A stretch of DNA of 64,000 nt, taken from contig NZ_JAHZMO010000006.1 in assembly GCF_020748185.1 (NCBI RefSeq), forward strand, positions 1 through 64,000. The letters are read 5' to 3'. The notes below the pieces were generated by a model. The model was not told the origin of the DNA. It searched no databases and saw nothing but the letters and a program-made list of their open reading frames with translations. Within the stretch, counting starts at the first letter, position 1. Each line of letters opens with the position of its first letter. Shown here one piece after another: positions 42,307 through 50,313 of the stretch. This stretch comes from Terrisporobacter petrolearius (GTDB lineage: Bacteria; Bacillota; Clostridia; Peptostreptococcales; Peptostreptococcaceae). A program made the position numbers and the translations under genes.

Positions 42307-42338
42307 TTATTTATGCAAATATGTATATATGCATAAAT
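42307..42338. promoter_or_regulatory. Near-perfect palindrome ATTTATGCA...TGCATAAAT
   Basis: ATTTATGCA and TGCATAAAT are separated by a 12-base TA-rich middle that is itself partly symmetrical. It lies upstream of the Msr(D)-like gene's leader. It may be an operator or a terminator-like fold; no protein can be assigned. Confidence 0.45.
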
Positions 42339-42434
42339 AATAATAGTATTTATTCTTGTGTGTTTAAAAATAATATTTTGAAATTTTCTTGAAGTGACCA
42401 TATATTTAGTTTATAAAAATAACTTGTTTCTATA

Positions 42435-42512
42435 ATGAATACAAGGTGTTTCTATTTTGTTACACATTTTCCGTTTACTCAAAGCACAGGTAACCAACCT
42501 GTGCTTTTTTAA
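42435..42512 (+). CDS. Leader ORF overlapping the attenuator of the Msr(D)-like gene
   Basis: The 25-codon ORF begins [12 protein letters not shown] and ends QPVLF-stop. Its last ten codons are the terminator itself: AAAGCACAGGT at about 42480-42490 pairs with ACCTGTGCTTT at about 42496-42506, and the stop codon lies in the T-run. Ribosomes translating to the end would disrupt the stem, and stalling earlier would also change it. The RBS is weak, so the start is not certain. Confidence 0.55.
   Translation: MNTRCFYFVTHFPFTQSTGNQPVLF
42479..42512 (+). terminator. Attenuator terminator before the Msr(D)-like gene
   Basis: An eleven-base perfect stem (AAAGCACAGGT/ACCTGTGCTTT) with a five-base loop and T6 run. 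It sits 140 bases upstream of the ABC-F start, inside the leader transcript, as in other inducible ABC-F genes. Confidence 0.75.
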
Positions 42513-42651
42513 TTGGACGAATAAAGAAAGGAAGAAGGAGGAGGAGGAAACATATGTATTATATTTTTATATAATTCTTACTGTTAAAGTCGCAGAAATT
42601 TCTCTGCGAAAAATAAATGAAAATATGCGATTTTATACAGGAGGAATAAAG

Positions 42652-44115
42652 ATGGAATTATTAATAAAAGGAAAAGACATTTTTGTAGAATATACAGGGC
42701 GTGATATCTTAGATATTGAGGAATTAGAATTATATAGTTATGACAGAATAGGTTTAGTAGGGGAAAATGGAGCAGGAAAAAGTACATTACTAAAAGTGCT
42801 CCTAGGAGAATTAACGCCGTCAGGAAGTAAAATTAAACGATTTGGGGAATTTGCCTATATACCTCAACTTGATGAAGTGAATTTGCAGAAACCCAAGGAT
42901 TTTGCATTGTTAGGCAAAATGAGGGTTGATGAATTAGATGTAGATAAAATGAGTGGTGGTGAAGAAACAAGACTAAAAATAGCTCAAGCTCTTTCAGAAC
43001 AAGTTCATGGTATTTTTGCAGATGAGCCAACCAGTCATTTAGACCGTGAAGGAATTGATTTTTTAGTTGGACAATTAAAGTATTTTCCAGGGTCATTGAT
43101 GGTAATTAGTCATGACCGCTATTTTCTAGATGAAGTAGTAGACAAAATATGGGAATTGAAAGATGGAAAGATTACCGAGTATTGGGGGAACTATTCTGAT
43201 TATCTTAGTCAAAAAGATGAAGAACGTAGGGTTCAGGCTACGAAATATGAAAAATTTATTCAGGAGCGTGAACGATTAGAGAAAGCTGCAGAGGAGAAGC
43301 GAAAGCAGGCACAGAAAATTGATAAGAAAGCTAAAAGTAGTACTAGAAAAAATAGTTCTGAAAATGGTGGACGTTTAGCACATCAGAAAACTATAGGAAG
43401 TAAGCAAAAAAAGATGTATAATGCTGTTAAATCAATAGAACACAAGATTGCAACTCTTGGAGATGTGGAGGCTCCAGAAAATAACAGAGTTATTCAATTT
43501 CGTCAGAGTGCAGCACTAGCGCTTCATAACCCATATCCTATTATTGGGACTGAAATCAATAAAAGTTTTGATGATAAGGTATTGCTCGAAAATACATCTT
43601 TTAGCATACCACTTGGATCAAAAGTAGCGATAGTAGGTGGTAATGGAACAGGAAAAACTACTTTAATTCAAATGATCTTAAATTGTGAAGAGGGTATTAC
43701 AATTTCACCTAAGGCTGAAATAGGATATTTTGATCAAAATGCTTATAAGTATAATGGCAGTAAAAATATTATGGAATTTATGCAGGAAAACTGTGACTAT
43801 AAAATTTCTGAAATTCGTTCTGTACTTGCTTCAATGGGATTTCAACAGAATGACATCAGTAAAAAATTATCTGTTTTAAGTGGTGGAGAAATGATAAAAC
43901 TGAAGTTAGCCCAAATATTGCTAGGTAAGTACAATATCTTATTAATGGACGAACCAAGTAATTACTTGGATATAATTAGCTTAGAAGCCTTAGAGATGCT
44001 AATGAAAGATTATACAGGGACAATTATATTTATTAGTCACGATAAAAGATTAGTTGATAATGTGGCTGATGTAATTTACGAAATTAAGGATAAAAAAATA
44101 ATACAAATAAAATAA
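42652..44115 (+). CDS. Msr(D)-like ABC-F ribosome protection protein
   Basis: The protein has 487 residues, the usual Msr(D) length. ATG at 42652 follows CAGGAGG; the long upstream in-frame extension from 42457 covers the leader and is not coding. Two ATP cassettes have Walker [10 protein letters not shown] and GGNGTGKTT, signatures MSGGEETRL and LSGGEMIKL, and Walker [11 protein letters not shown] and [10 protein letters not shown]. The Lys-rich linker is ABC-F type. The sequence parallels Msr(D) along its length but is clearly diverged. Msr(D) displaces macrolides from the ribosome and normally pairs with Mef. Here an MFS pump gene follows after 49 bases, keeping the pairing in a new combination. 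Confidence 0.88.
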   Translation: MELLIKGKDIFVEYTGRDILDIEELELYSYDRIGLVGENGAGKSTLLKVLLGELTPSGSKIKRFGEFAYIPQLDEVNLQKPKDFALLGKMRVDELDVDKMSGGEETRLKIAQALSEQVHGIFADEPTSHLDREGIDFLVGQLKYFPGSLMVISHDRYFLDEVVDKIWELKDGKITEYWGNYSDYLSQKDEERRVQATKYEKFIQERERLEKAAEEKRKQAQKIDKKAKSSTRKNSSENGGRLAHQKTIGSKQKKMYNAVKSIEHKIATLGDVEAPENNRVIQFRQSAALALHNPYPIIGTEINKSFDDKVLLENTSFSIPLGSKVAIVGGNGTGKTTLIQMILNCEEGITISPKAEIGYFDQNAYKYNGSKNIMEFMQENCDYKISEIRSVLASMGFQQNDISKKLSVLSGGEMIKLKLAQILLGKYNILLMDEPSNYLDIISLEALEMLMKDYTGTIIFISHDKRLVDNVADVIYEIKDKKIIQIK

Positions 44116-44164
44116 AAAATAAAGATTTAAATTACGAATTAAGAGGAAGGATAAATTATAAATT

Positions 44165-45391
44165 ATGAATAAAAATAATAATCATAAGGGTTCTCCCTTA
44201 TTCAATAAAAAAATAGCGCTATTTCTCATAAGTCAAAATATATCACTATTTGGCTCAGCGGTTATAGGCTTTGCCATTATGTGGTATATTACGTTGGAAA
44301 CCTCTTCAGGATTTTGGTTAATGCTGTCTACTATTTGCTCGATGCTTCCACAGGTAGCAATATCTCTGTGGGGCGGTGTTTGGGCAGATAGGTATAATCG
44401 TAAACATTTAATTATGATTGCAGATGCTTTTATTGCTGTATCAACATTTGGGCTTGCTATTGCTTTTTGGACAGGATTTCAACGTATAGAACTTTTACTA
44501 GCAGTATCAGTAGTACGTTCAATTGGTGCAGGTATTCAAACTCCTGCTGTGAATGCTATTTATCCTCAGCTTGTCTCTCAGGATAAACTAACTAAAATAC
44601 AAGGCATCAATCAAACATTGAATTCAGTATTAATGTTACTGGCTCCTGCTGTAGGAGGTATGTTGCTTGGTTCTATGGATATTGCATGGGCTTTTATGTT
44701 AGATGTAGTTACGGCAGCGCTTGCCATCTTAATTATTAGTTTTATAAAGGTGGAAAAAATCCAGAGAACTGATGACCTAGCGCCTATACTTACTGAGCTC
44801 AAAGAAGGCATTGATTATACTTTCCACCAACCATTATTAAGAGGGATTGTAATCTGCTATGCATGTTCTTTCTTTTTAATAACTCCCGCAGCAGTTCTAT
44901 CTCCGCTTTTAGTTGAAAGAAGCTTTGGTAATGAGGTATGGAGACTAACTACCAATGAAATAGTTTGGACAGTTGGCTCATTAGTTGGTGGATTATTCGT
45001 TTCACTATATAGTAATTTTAAAGACAAAGTTCGTACTATTGCCTTATGTCTTGTAGCTTTCGGTGTAACTTTTAGTCTATTAGGTATAGCAGGAAACTTT
45101 ACCGTATATTTAATTATTATGGGAACGGCTGGTTTCTTTATGCCGATTATAGCCACGGCACAAACCGTGCTTATTCAAGAAACTACTCAGCCAACCATGT
45201 TAGGACGAGTTTTTTCTATAATACAGATTATATCTGCGAGTGCAATGCCAGTTGCCATTTTAATTTTTGGACCATTAGCTGATATTGTATCAGTGGAAGT
45301 AATCCTGATTGTATCTGGGATGCTTTTGGCTTTGGTTGGTATACTATATCAGCATAGTAATAAAAATATATCAACTCAGAATATTAATTAA
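44165..45391 (+). CDS. MFS drug efflux transporter paired with the ABC-F gene
   Basis: The 408-residue protein has twelve membrane segments with the MFS loop GGVWADRYNRKHLIMIADA and the Mef-type SVVRSIGAGIQTPAVNAIYPQLV segment near helix 4/5. It resembles Mef-type macrolide exporters in layout but is distant from the pump at 21345. The RBS is weak (AAGAGGAAGG 13 bases upstream). It follows the Msr(D)-like gene and is bounded by a terminator at 45401. Macrolide or related drug export is inferred from family and context. Confidence 0.85.
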   Translation: MNKNNNHKGSPLFNKKIALFLISQNISLFGSAVIGFAIMWYITLETSSGFWLMLSTICSMLPQVAISLWGGVWADRYNRKHLIMIADAFIAVSTFGLAIAFWTGFQRIELLLAVSVVRSIGAGIQTPAVNAIYPQLVSQDKLTKIQGINQTLNSVLMLLAPAVGGMLLGSMDIAWAFMLDVVTAALAILIISFIKVEKIQRTDDLAPILTELKEGIDYTFHQPLLRGIVICYACSFFLITPAAVLSPLLVERSFGNEVWRLTTNEIVWTVGSLVGGLFVSLYSNFKDKVRTIALCLVAFGVTFSLLGIAGNFTVYLIIMGTAGFFMPIIATAQTVLIQETTQPTMLGRVFSIIQIISASAMPVAILIFGPLADIVSVEVILIVSGMLLALVGILYQHSNKNISTQNIN

Positions 45392-45400
45392 TGTATTTAA

Positions 45401-45438
45401 AAGCAAACCTGTCAATTTTGGCAGGTTTGTTTTTTTAG
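45401..45438 (+). terminator. Intrinsic terminator after the MFS gene
   Basis: GCAAACCTGTCAA and TTGGCAGGTTTGT pair with a G-T contact and run into seven Ts. It is a near duplicate of the terminator at 26872-26908. Confidence 0.85.
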
Positions 45439-45460
45439 TCATAATTTCAAAAAATATATT

Positions 45461-45484
45461 AAAAATAACTATTGAATATTACGT
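45461..45484 (+). repeat. Relic of the MerR-type promoter of 14649-14672
   Basis: AAAAATAACTATTG followed by AATATTACGT matches 14649-14672 at all but one position. After that the sequences differ: instead of the second half-palindrome, ACATTAAGTTACGG follows, so the operator is broken or rearranged. No MerR gene follows; the next gene is padR at 45749. Confidence 0.55.
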
Positions 45485-45675
45485 ACATTAAGTTACGGAA
45501 CTTTTATAAAATTATTTAATAACTGTATGTAACCTTGTTTGATGGAATTTTACATAGAAGATTTAAAATTTGGCGAAATTAATAGTATTATAGAATTTTT
45601 ATTGGACTTGGCGGTGTCTAAGAGAACAAACAGCAAAAGCAATAAGTTAATAAATTAAGGAATAAATTGCTTTAC

Positions 45676-45734
45676 ATTATTAAGTAATAATGATAAACTA
45701 ATGACAGTTAAGTATTCAATGTTATTAAGTAATT
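45676..45734 (+). promoter_or_regulatory. Two ATTAAGTAAT boxes upstream of padR
   Basis: ATTATTAAGTAATAAT at 45676-45691 and TTATTAAGTAATTG at 45722-45735 share the core ATTAAGTAAT, which recurs twice upstream of the DedA gene (46821-46830 and about 46866-46875). They are likely PadR operators; the second overlaps the region just before the RBS. Confidence 0.6.
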
Positions 45735-45748
45735 GAGGAGGTGATATC

Positions 45749-46063
45749 TTGAATAAGGAGATGTTAAAAGGAACTATCGATATTCTTATCCTGAGCGTTC
45801 TAACTCAAGGAGATAACTATGGTTATGAAATTTCAAGAATAATAAAGTCAAGAACTGAAGGTCGATTTGAAATTTTAGAAGCAACAATGTATCTATCTTT
45901 AAAAAGATTAGAAAAACAGGGAGCTATTGATTTTTATTGGGGAAGTGAATCTGAGGGAGGCCGAAGAAAATACTTTAAGATTACAGAGCAGGGTAAAGAT
46001 CGACTTTCTCAAGATATAAGAGATTGGAAAGAAACAGTGGAAGTAGTTGAAAAATTTATTTAG
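45749..46063 (+). CDS. PadR-family transcription regulator
   Basis: The 104-residue protein has a TTG start after GAGGAGGTGATAT. The typical PadR winged helix is seen: LKGTIDILILSVLTQGDNYGYEISRII, ATMYLSLKRLEKQGAI, and the wing SEGGRRKYFKITEQGK. There is no long C-terminal domain, so it belongs to the short PadR-s2 type that often controls a membrane protein encoded next to it. The following membrane-protein gene starts 11 bases after its stop. The ATTAAGTAAT boxes are the probable binding sites. Confidence 0.88.
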   Translation: MNKEMLKGTIDILILSVLTQGDNYGYEISRIIKSRTEGRFEILEATMYLSLKRLEKQGAIDFYWGSESEGGRRKYFKITEQGKDRLSQDIRDWKETVEVVEKFI

Positions 46064-46074
46064 GAGGTTTTGCT

Positions 46075-46710
46075 ATGCAAATATTTGTAAAAAAAATATT
46101 TAATTTATCAGACATTCGATATCCATGGTTATTATTAATATCTATGATTGCATTTATGTTTTCTTTATACAACAATAAAATTAATCCCGAAATAAGTACG
46201 ATGATGGAGTTTTTAACTTATGGGATGGCAATTGCAATTGCTATTGTGTGGAGTATTTTAAACTATATTGATCATATGAAAATCAATGTACTATTAAGAA
46301 GGTATGATAATATTGATGTTTTTGTGGATAATTTGGTATTAAATAAGCAAGAAAAAGAAGATCTTAAGTCTTATTTAAACGATTTTGTAAAGGATCTTCA
46401 GGATAATGGAAAAACGAAGGATGAGGCTACAAAAGCTGCCATTGCTCAATTTCAAGTAGAAGAATTCACCTCAGTTTCTAAAAATAGTGGAATTTTTGAG
46501 CTATCTAGTCATTACTATCTTATTGGTTATATTTTAATTTTTGCAATTATAATGACATTAATTGGGATATTTACCAATACAATTTTAGATGATTCTTTTT
46601 TATTAAAAGCTATGAACTTTATGTTAAATCTATACTCTATTGGACTATTTATTCTATTATTTTTATATAAAATAATAGATAATCTAGTTATAAAGAAAAT
46701 AATTCATTAG
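46075..46710 (+). CDS. PadR-partner membrane protein
   Basis: The protein has 211 residues; ATG after TAGGAGG, directly behind padR. Two N-terminal hydrophobic segments (YPWLLLISMIAFMFSLY, MAIAIAIVWSILNYI) are followed by a cytoplasmic helical middle and two C-terminal segments (YLIGYILIFAIIMTLIGIF, LYSIGLFILLFLYKII). The middle (about residues 85-135, including KQEKEDLKSYLNDFVKDLQ and KTKDEATKAAIAQF) resembles the DUF1700/permease-prefix type partners of PadR-s2 regulators. Function unknown; a stress- or envelope-linked role is inferred. Confidence 0.75.
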   Translation: MQIFVKKIFNLSDIRYPWLLLISMIAFMFSLYNNKINPEISTMMEFLTYGMAIAIAIVWSILNYIDHMKINVLLRRYDNIDVFVDNLVLNKQEKEDLKSYLNDFVKDLQDNGKTKDEATKAAIAQFQVEEFTSVSKNSGIFELSSHYYLIGYILIFAIIMTLIGIFTNTILDDSFLLKAMNFMLNLYSIGLFILLFLYKIIDNLVIKKIIH

Positions 46711-46812
46711 CATAGTCATATATAAATATAAGAGCAGAAGCTATATCATATTGAGAAGTTTAATATATAAATAGCTTCTTTTAGATTATGAGTAGCTATA
46801 TTTAAATAGAAA

Positions 46813-46876
46813 TTTACATCATTAAGTAATTATTCTATACTTATTTAGAATTTGCTACTTAATATTATTAAGTAAT
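46813..46876 (+). promoter_or_regulatory. Two ATTAAGTAAT boxes upstream of the DedA gene
   Basis: TTACATCATTAAGTAATTAT at 46813-46832 matches the box region upstream of padR (TTACATTATTAAGTAATAAT) with few changes. A second core stands at 46866-46875. This makes the DedA gene a likely member of the PadR regulon. Confidence 0.6.
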
Positions 46877-46948
46877 TTTTGGAGAATGTTAAGCAGAATT
46901 ATATATTGGGAAAAATTAGCATCATGTTTTTGAATGGAGGGAATAATA

Positions 46949-47557
46949 ATGCAGAATATTATTTTAGAAGTAATTAACCATTTTGGTTACATTGGCATTG
47001 GTTTGCTAATTGCCATTGAAAATATTTTTCCACCGATACCCTCTGAGATTATTTTAACCTTTGGAGGTTTTATGACTACATTTAGCAACATGAACTTATT
47101 GGGGTGCACTGTAGCAGCTACGATAGGTTCAGTATTTGGTGCGATTGTATTGTATTTTCTAGGTAGAGGATTAAATTCAGAACTATTTACACGACTATTT
47201 GATAGTAAACTTGCGAAAAAGCTACATTTAAAAAAAGAAGATGTTATAACAGCGGGAGAATGGTTTAATAAATATGGTAATAAGGCAGTATTCTTTTGTA
47301 GATTTGTTCCAGTCATTCGAAGTCTAGTATCTATACCAGCAGGAATGGCAAAAATGAATTTAATTTCATTTTTATCATTGACACTACTTGGTACACTTAT
47401 TTGGAATATGGTGCTTGTTTATTTAGGAATGTTAGCGGGAGATAATTGGGAAACTGTTGCTTCATATATGGATTTCTATTCAATGATATCTGCTAGCTTC
47501 CTTTTAATCGCTACATTATTGATTGGTGCTGTTTTTATAAAGAAGCGCTTTTTTTAA
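46949..47557 (+). CDS. DedA-family membrane protein
   Basis: The 202-residue protein's ATG at 46949 follows GGAGGG; an upstream ATG at 46934 overlaps it. The DedA core is visible: IAIENIFPPIPSEIILTFGGF with the reentrant Glu/Pro segment, and FFCRFVPVIRSLVSIPAGMAKMN with the family Arg. DedA proteins move phospholipids or undecaprenyl phosphate across the membrane and affect resistance to cationic peptides. ATTAAGTAAT boxes upstream suggest control by the PadR protein. Confidence 0.9.
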   Translation: MQNIILEVINHFGYIGIGLLIAIENIFPPIPSEIILTFGGFMTTFSNMNLLGCTVAATIGSVFGAIVLYFLGRGLNSELFTRLFDSKLAKKLHLKKEDVITAGEWFNKYGNKAVFFCRFVPVIRSLVSIPAGMAKMNLISFLSLTLLGTLIWNMVLVYLGMLAGDNWETVASYMDFYSMISASFLLIATLLIGAVFIKKRFF

Positions 47558-47699
47558 AATAACAAAGATGGAATTGGAATAAATAAAGAATATTTTATAA
47601 TATTTCTTTTATATAACAATCCGATATTTTTTATGTAAAAAAAGTCGAGCATGGTTAAGGTAAATTTAGTATTATGTAGATATGAAAAGGAGGGAGATA

Positions 47700-48563
47700 A
47701 TGTTAAACGAATTAAATCATGTAATTGATTATATTGAAGACCATATAACTGATAATCTATCTCTTGAGATGATTTCTGAATATGCTGGAGTTTCTGACTA
47801 TCACTTTAGAAAGATATTCTTTTATATTTCGGGGATGACTCTCAGTGAATATATTAAAAACAGAAAACTGTCGGAAGCAAGTAAGGATTTATTAAATGGA
47901 GAAAAAGTAACAGATGTTGCTTTTAAATATGGTTATCAGTCAATGGACGGCTTTAGTAGATCATTTAAAAAATGGAGTGGATTTTTACCTTCAGATGTAA
48001 CGAAAAAAGGTATAAGTAAATCATTTCCCAAACTTTCATTTGTAATAACCGTCAAAGGAGGAATTAGTATGGAATTTAGAATTGAAGACAAACCAGCATT
48101 TAATTTAGTAGGTGTAAGTAAACGTGTCCCTATGCAATTTGAAGGTGTTAATAATGAGATTGTAAAGCTTGCAAAAATCATAACGGACGAACAAAAGAAG
48201 GAGATGCATTCTCTTCAAAATATTGAACCTTATGAAATTGTCAATGCTTCTTATGAGGCAGACGCTAATTTTTTAAAAGAAGAAGGATATTTAACTCATC
48301 TAATAGGTATTTTAACGACTAAAAATGAGGTAAGCGACTTATTAGAAAAAGTTCCGGTAGCAGCTAATACTTGGGCCATATTTCCAAATGAAGGGTTATT
48401 TCCTTCTACGTTACAAGAAACAATGGCAAAAATATATTCAGAGTGGCTTCCTTCTTCCAATTATGAAGTAATCAACGCCCCTAGTTTTTCTTTTACTAGA
48501 ATGGATAAACATAAAAAGGATTTCGCTTATAGTGAGGTTTGGATTCCTGTTCGTAAGAGATAA
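47700..48563 (+). CDS. AraC-family regulator with GyrI-like effector domain
   Basis: The 287-residue protein's ATG at 47700 follows AAAAGGAGGGAG; the ATG at 47682 overlaps that site. Residues 1-105 are the double HTH of AraC proteins (SLEMISEYAGVSDYHFRKIFFYISGMTLSEYIKNRKL, and VTDVAFKYGYQSMDGFSRSFKKWSG). Residues 125-287 are an effector-binding domain of the GyrI/Rob/BmrR type, which commonly binds hydrophobic drugs (WAIFPNEG...WLPSSNYEV pattern). It is a single gene, with target genes unknown. It likely acts as a drug-responsive activator similar to Rob-type proteins. Confidence 0.88.
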   Translation: MLNELNHVIDYIEDHITDNLSLEMISEYAGVSDYHFRKIFFYISGMTLSEYIKNRKLSEASKDLLNGEKVTDVAFKYGYQSMDGFSRSFKKWSGFLPSDVTKKGISKSFPKLSFVITVKGGISMEFRIEDKPAFNLVGVSKRVPMQFEGVNNEIVKLAKIITDEQKKEMHSLQNIEPYEIVNASYEADANFLKEEGYLTHLIGILTTKNEVSDLLEKVPVAANTWAIFPNEGLFPSTLQETMAKIYSEWLPSSNYEVINAPSFSFTRMDKHKKDFAYSEVWIPVRKR

Positions 48564-48689
48564 AATTTTATCATATGAATTTGATAGATTTTACAGCAGA
48601 AGTAAAGGAGACACTGTTTTAACTTAGCTATATAAAAATATATTAATGCTAACTTTCTGATATATTGGAAAAGTAGTGCATACCATAGA

Positions 48690-48755
48690 GAAGCCAGTAG
48701 GGTGAAATAATTTTACCTTAGCTGGCTTTTTTATACTTTAATCAGATTTTAATTT
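48690..48755 (+). repeat. Terminator plus TACTTTAATCAGATTTTAATT, related to the dispersed repeat
   Basis: AAGCCAGTAGGGTGAAA and TTTTACCTTAGCTGGCTT form a strong hairpin followed by T6. Then TACTTTAATCAGATTTTAATT resembles the ...TTTTAACCAAACTTTAAT part of the other copies (25587, 28815, 56285). The hairpin sequence itself is different. Another inverted repeat (CTTAAG/CTTAAG) follows before the gene at 48849. Confidence 0.5.
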
Positions 48756-48848
48756 ATACTTAAGTTTTTCTTAAGACTTTTTTAATAGGTTCTTAAACTC
48801 TATATATCATAATAAATACATAAATTAAATTAATGGAGGTAAATTATC

Positions 48849-49439
48849 ATGGAAAAATATTATTTATATATAGTTTTAACAAGAACAAATACTGTCATGT
48901 CTAAGCTTATTCGAATTTTTAAAGATGATGAATATACACATGCAGCTATTTCTTTAGATAAAGAACTTAATCATATGTACAGCTTTGGAAGGAGGAATAC
49001 CTATAATCCTTTTATAGGAAGGTTTAGAAAAGAGGATATCAATGAAGGTGTATATAAATTTTGCAATATATTACCTGGTGCAATAATTGAGATTGAAGTG
49101 TCTAAGCAAAAGTATGAAAAGGCTAAATTACTATTAGATCATTTTATTTCCAATAGTGATATTTATAAATATAACTATAAGGGGCTTGTGCATAGTTTGT
49201 TGAATAAGGCAGTTTGTAGCGATAATAGATTCTTATGTTCAGAATTTGTATATTATATTTTAAATGAAAGTGGTGTTGCAGATCTTAAAATATCAAGAAA
49301 TTTGGTTAGGCCTCAAAGTTTGCTGAATATAGAAGGAAAAATGATTTATAAAGGTGATCTTAAAGAAATAAAATTACCAGAAAATAAATTATATATAGAA
49401 GGAATAAGAGCAGGGAGGATGAGTGTAATATATGAATAA
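48849..49439 (+). CDS. Permuted papain-fold (NlpC/P60-LRAT-like) hydrolase or acyltransferase
   Basis: The 196-residue protein, ATG after AATGGAGG, carries a YiiX/LRAT-like circularly permuted cysteine-peptidase pattern: an N-terminal His (Asp-Glu-Tyr-Thr-His31-Ala-Ala) and a downstream Cys (Phe-Leu-Cys130-Ser-Glu-Phe). In this superfamily the His precedes the Cys, and members cleave peptides or move fatty-acyl groups on lipids. There is no signal peptide. It overlaps the next gene by 8 bases, so the two are translationally coupled with a TVP38 membrane protein, suggesting work on a membrane lipid. Catalytic residues are inferred. Confidence 0.65.
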   Translation: MEKYYLYIVLTRTNTVMSKLIRIFKDDEYTHAAISLDKELNHMYSFGRRNTYNPFIGRFRKEDINEGVYKFCNILPGAIIEIEVSKQKYEKAKLLLDHFISNSDIYKYNYKGLVHSLLNKAVCSDNRFLCSEFVYYILNESGVADLKISRNLVRPQSLLNIEGKMIYKGDLKEIKLPENKLYIEGIRAGRMSVIYE

Positions 49440-50115
49440 ATCTAATGACAAAATAAAATTTTTTTCTTACTTATTAGCAGTTATTATTATATTTATAGGA
49501 ATATTTGGTTATGTGAAATCAAGTGGTATTTTAGATTACATGTCCTCAGCTGAAGAATTTAAAAAATATATTGAAGGATACGGAGAAAAAGCTTATTTAA
49601 TATTTTTTATTGTTCAATTAACATCTGTTATTATTGCACCAATACCTAGCAATATAAGTGCTGTAGTAGGTGGAACAGTATTTGGCATGTGGGAATCTTT
49701 TTTTATTAGCATGATGGCAATTATAAGCGGTTCTTCAATAGTATTTATTTTTGGAAAAAAATTTGGAAGAGTTTTTGTGGAGAGGTTTGTAAATCCTAAA
49801 GTTTTAAATAAGTATGAGGAACATTTTTCGTCCAAGAAAGGACAATTACTTCTTACATTGCTATTATTTCTTCCATTTTTCCCTGATGATACTATTGGTT
49901 TCGTAGCAGGACTTAGTAAAATAAGTTTAAAAAGATATGTTATAATAATGCTACTTACAAGGCCTTGGGAAATACTGGCAGCATCAGCATTAGGCTCATC
50001 TAATATAGTAATACCCATGTGGGCCTGGGGAATAATAGCTTTGTTTATTATTTGCATAGCTAAAAGCAGCGATAAATTAGAAAAAAAGTTGACTGATATT
50101 ATTAAATTAGCTTAA
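49432..50115 (+). CDS. TVP38/TMEM64-type DedA-superfamily membrane protein
   Basis: The 227-residue protein has an N-terminal membrane segment (FFSYLLAVIIIFIGIFGYV) and a VTT domain. It has QLTSVIIAPIPSNISAVVGGTVFG, with the conserved Pro and Gly segment, and LLTLLLFLPFFPDDTIGFVAGLSKISLKRYVIIMLLTRPWE. VTT proteins scramble phospholipids. Its start lies inside the papain-fold gene, so both are made together. It is the second DedA-superfamily protein within 3 kb and precedes the second exporter operon by about 200 bases. Confidence 0.87.
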   Translation: MNKSNDKIKFFSYLLAVIIIFIGIFGYVKSSGILDYMSSAEEFKKYIEGYGEKAYLIFFIVQLTSVIIAPIPSNISAVVGGTVFGMWESFFISMMAIISGSSIVFIFGKKFGRVFVERFVNPKVLNKYEEHFSSKKGQLLLTLLLFLPFFPDDTIGFVAGLSKISLKRYVIIMLLTRPWEILAASALGSSNIVIPMWAWGIIALFIICIAKSSDKLEKKLTDIIKLA

Positions 50116-50313
50116 CAATCTAAATATATAAATTAATTTAACTAGGAGTTAAAGATTGATCAAGATTTAATGAGTTATGTGGATAGGATACAATATCTAT
50201 ATTTGTAGTTTAGATAGCAAGAATAGTGGTAAAATAGAAAGGAAACTAGTTAGCGTTGTTAAGGTAAGTTATTATAAATTTAATATTTAACGTTAGGTAG
50301 GTGTTAAAACGTA

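Noticed and set aside
42307-42338. Palindrome considered as a Tn916-type or IS end
   Set aside because: No second end, target duplication or transposase accompanies it; kept only as a possible operator.
45309-45597. Small frames around the end of the MFS gene and a 38-codon frame at 45543
   Set aside because: The first overlaps the MFS gene and terminator; the second has no RBS and no recognisable sequence.
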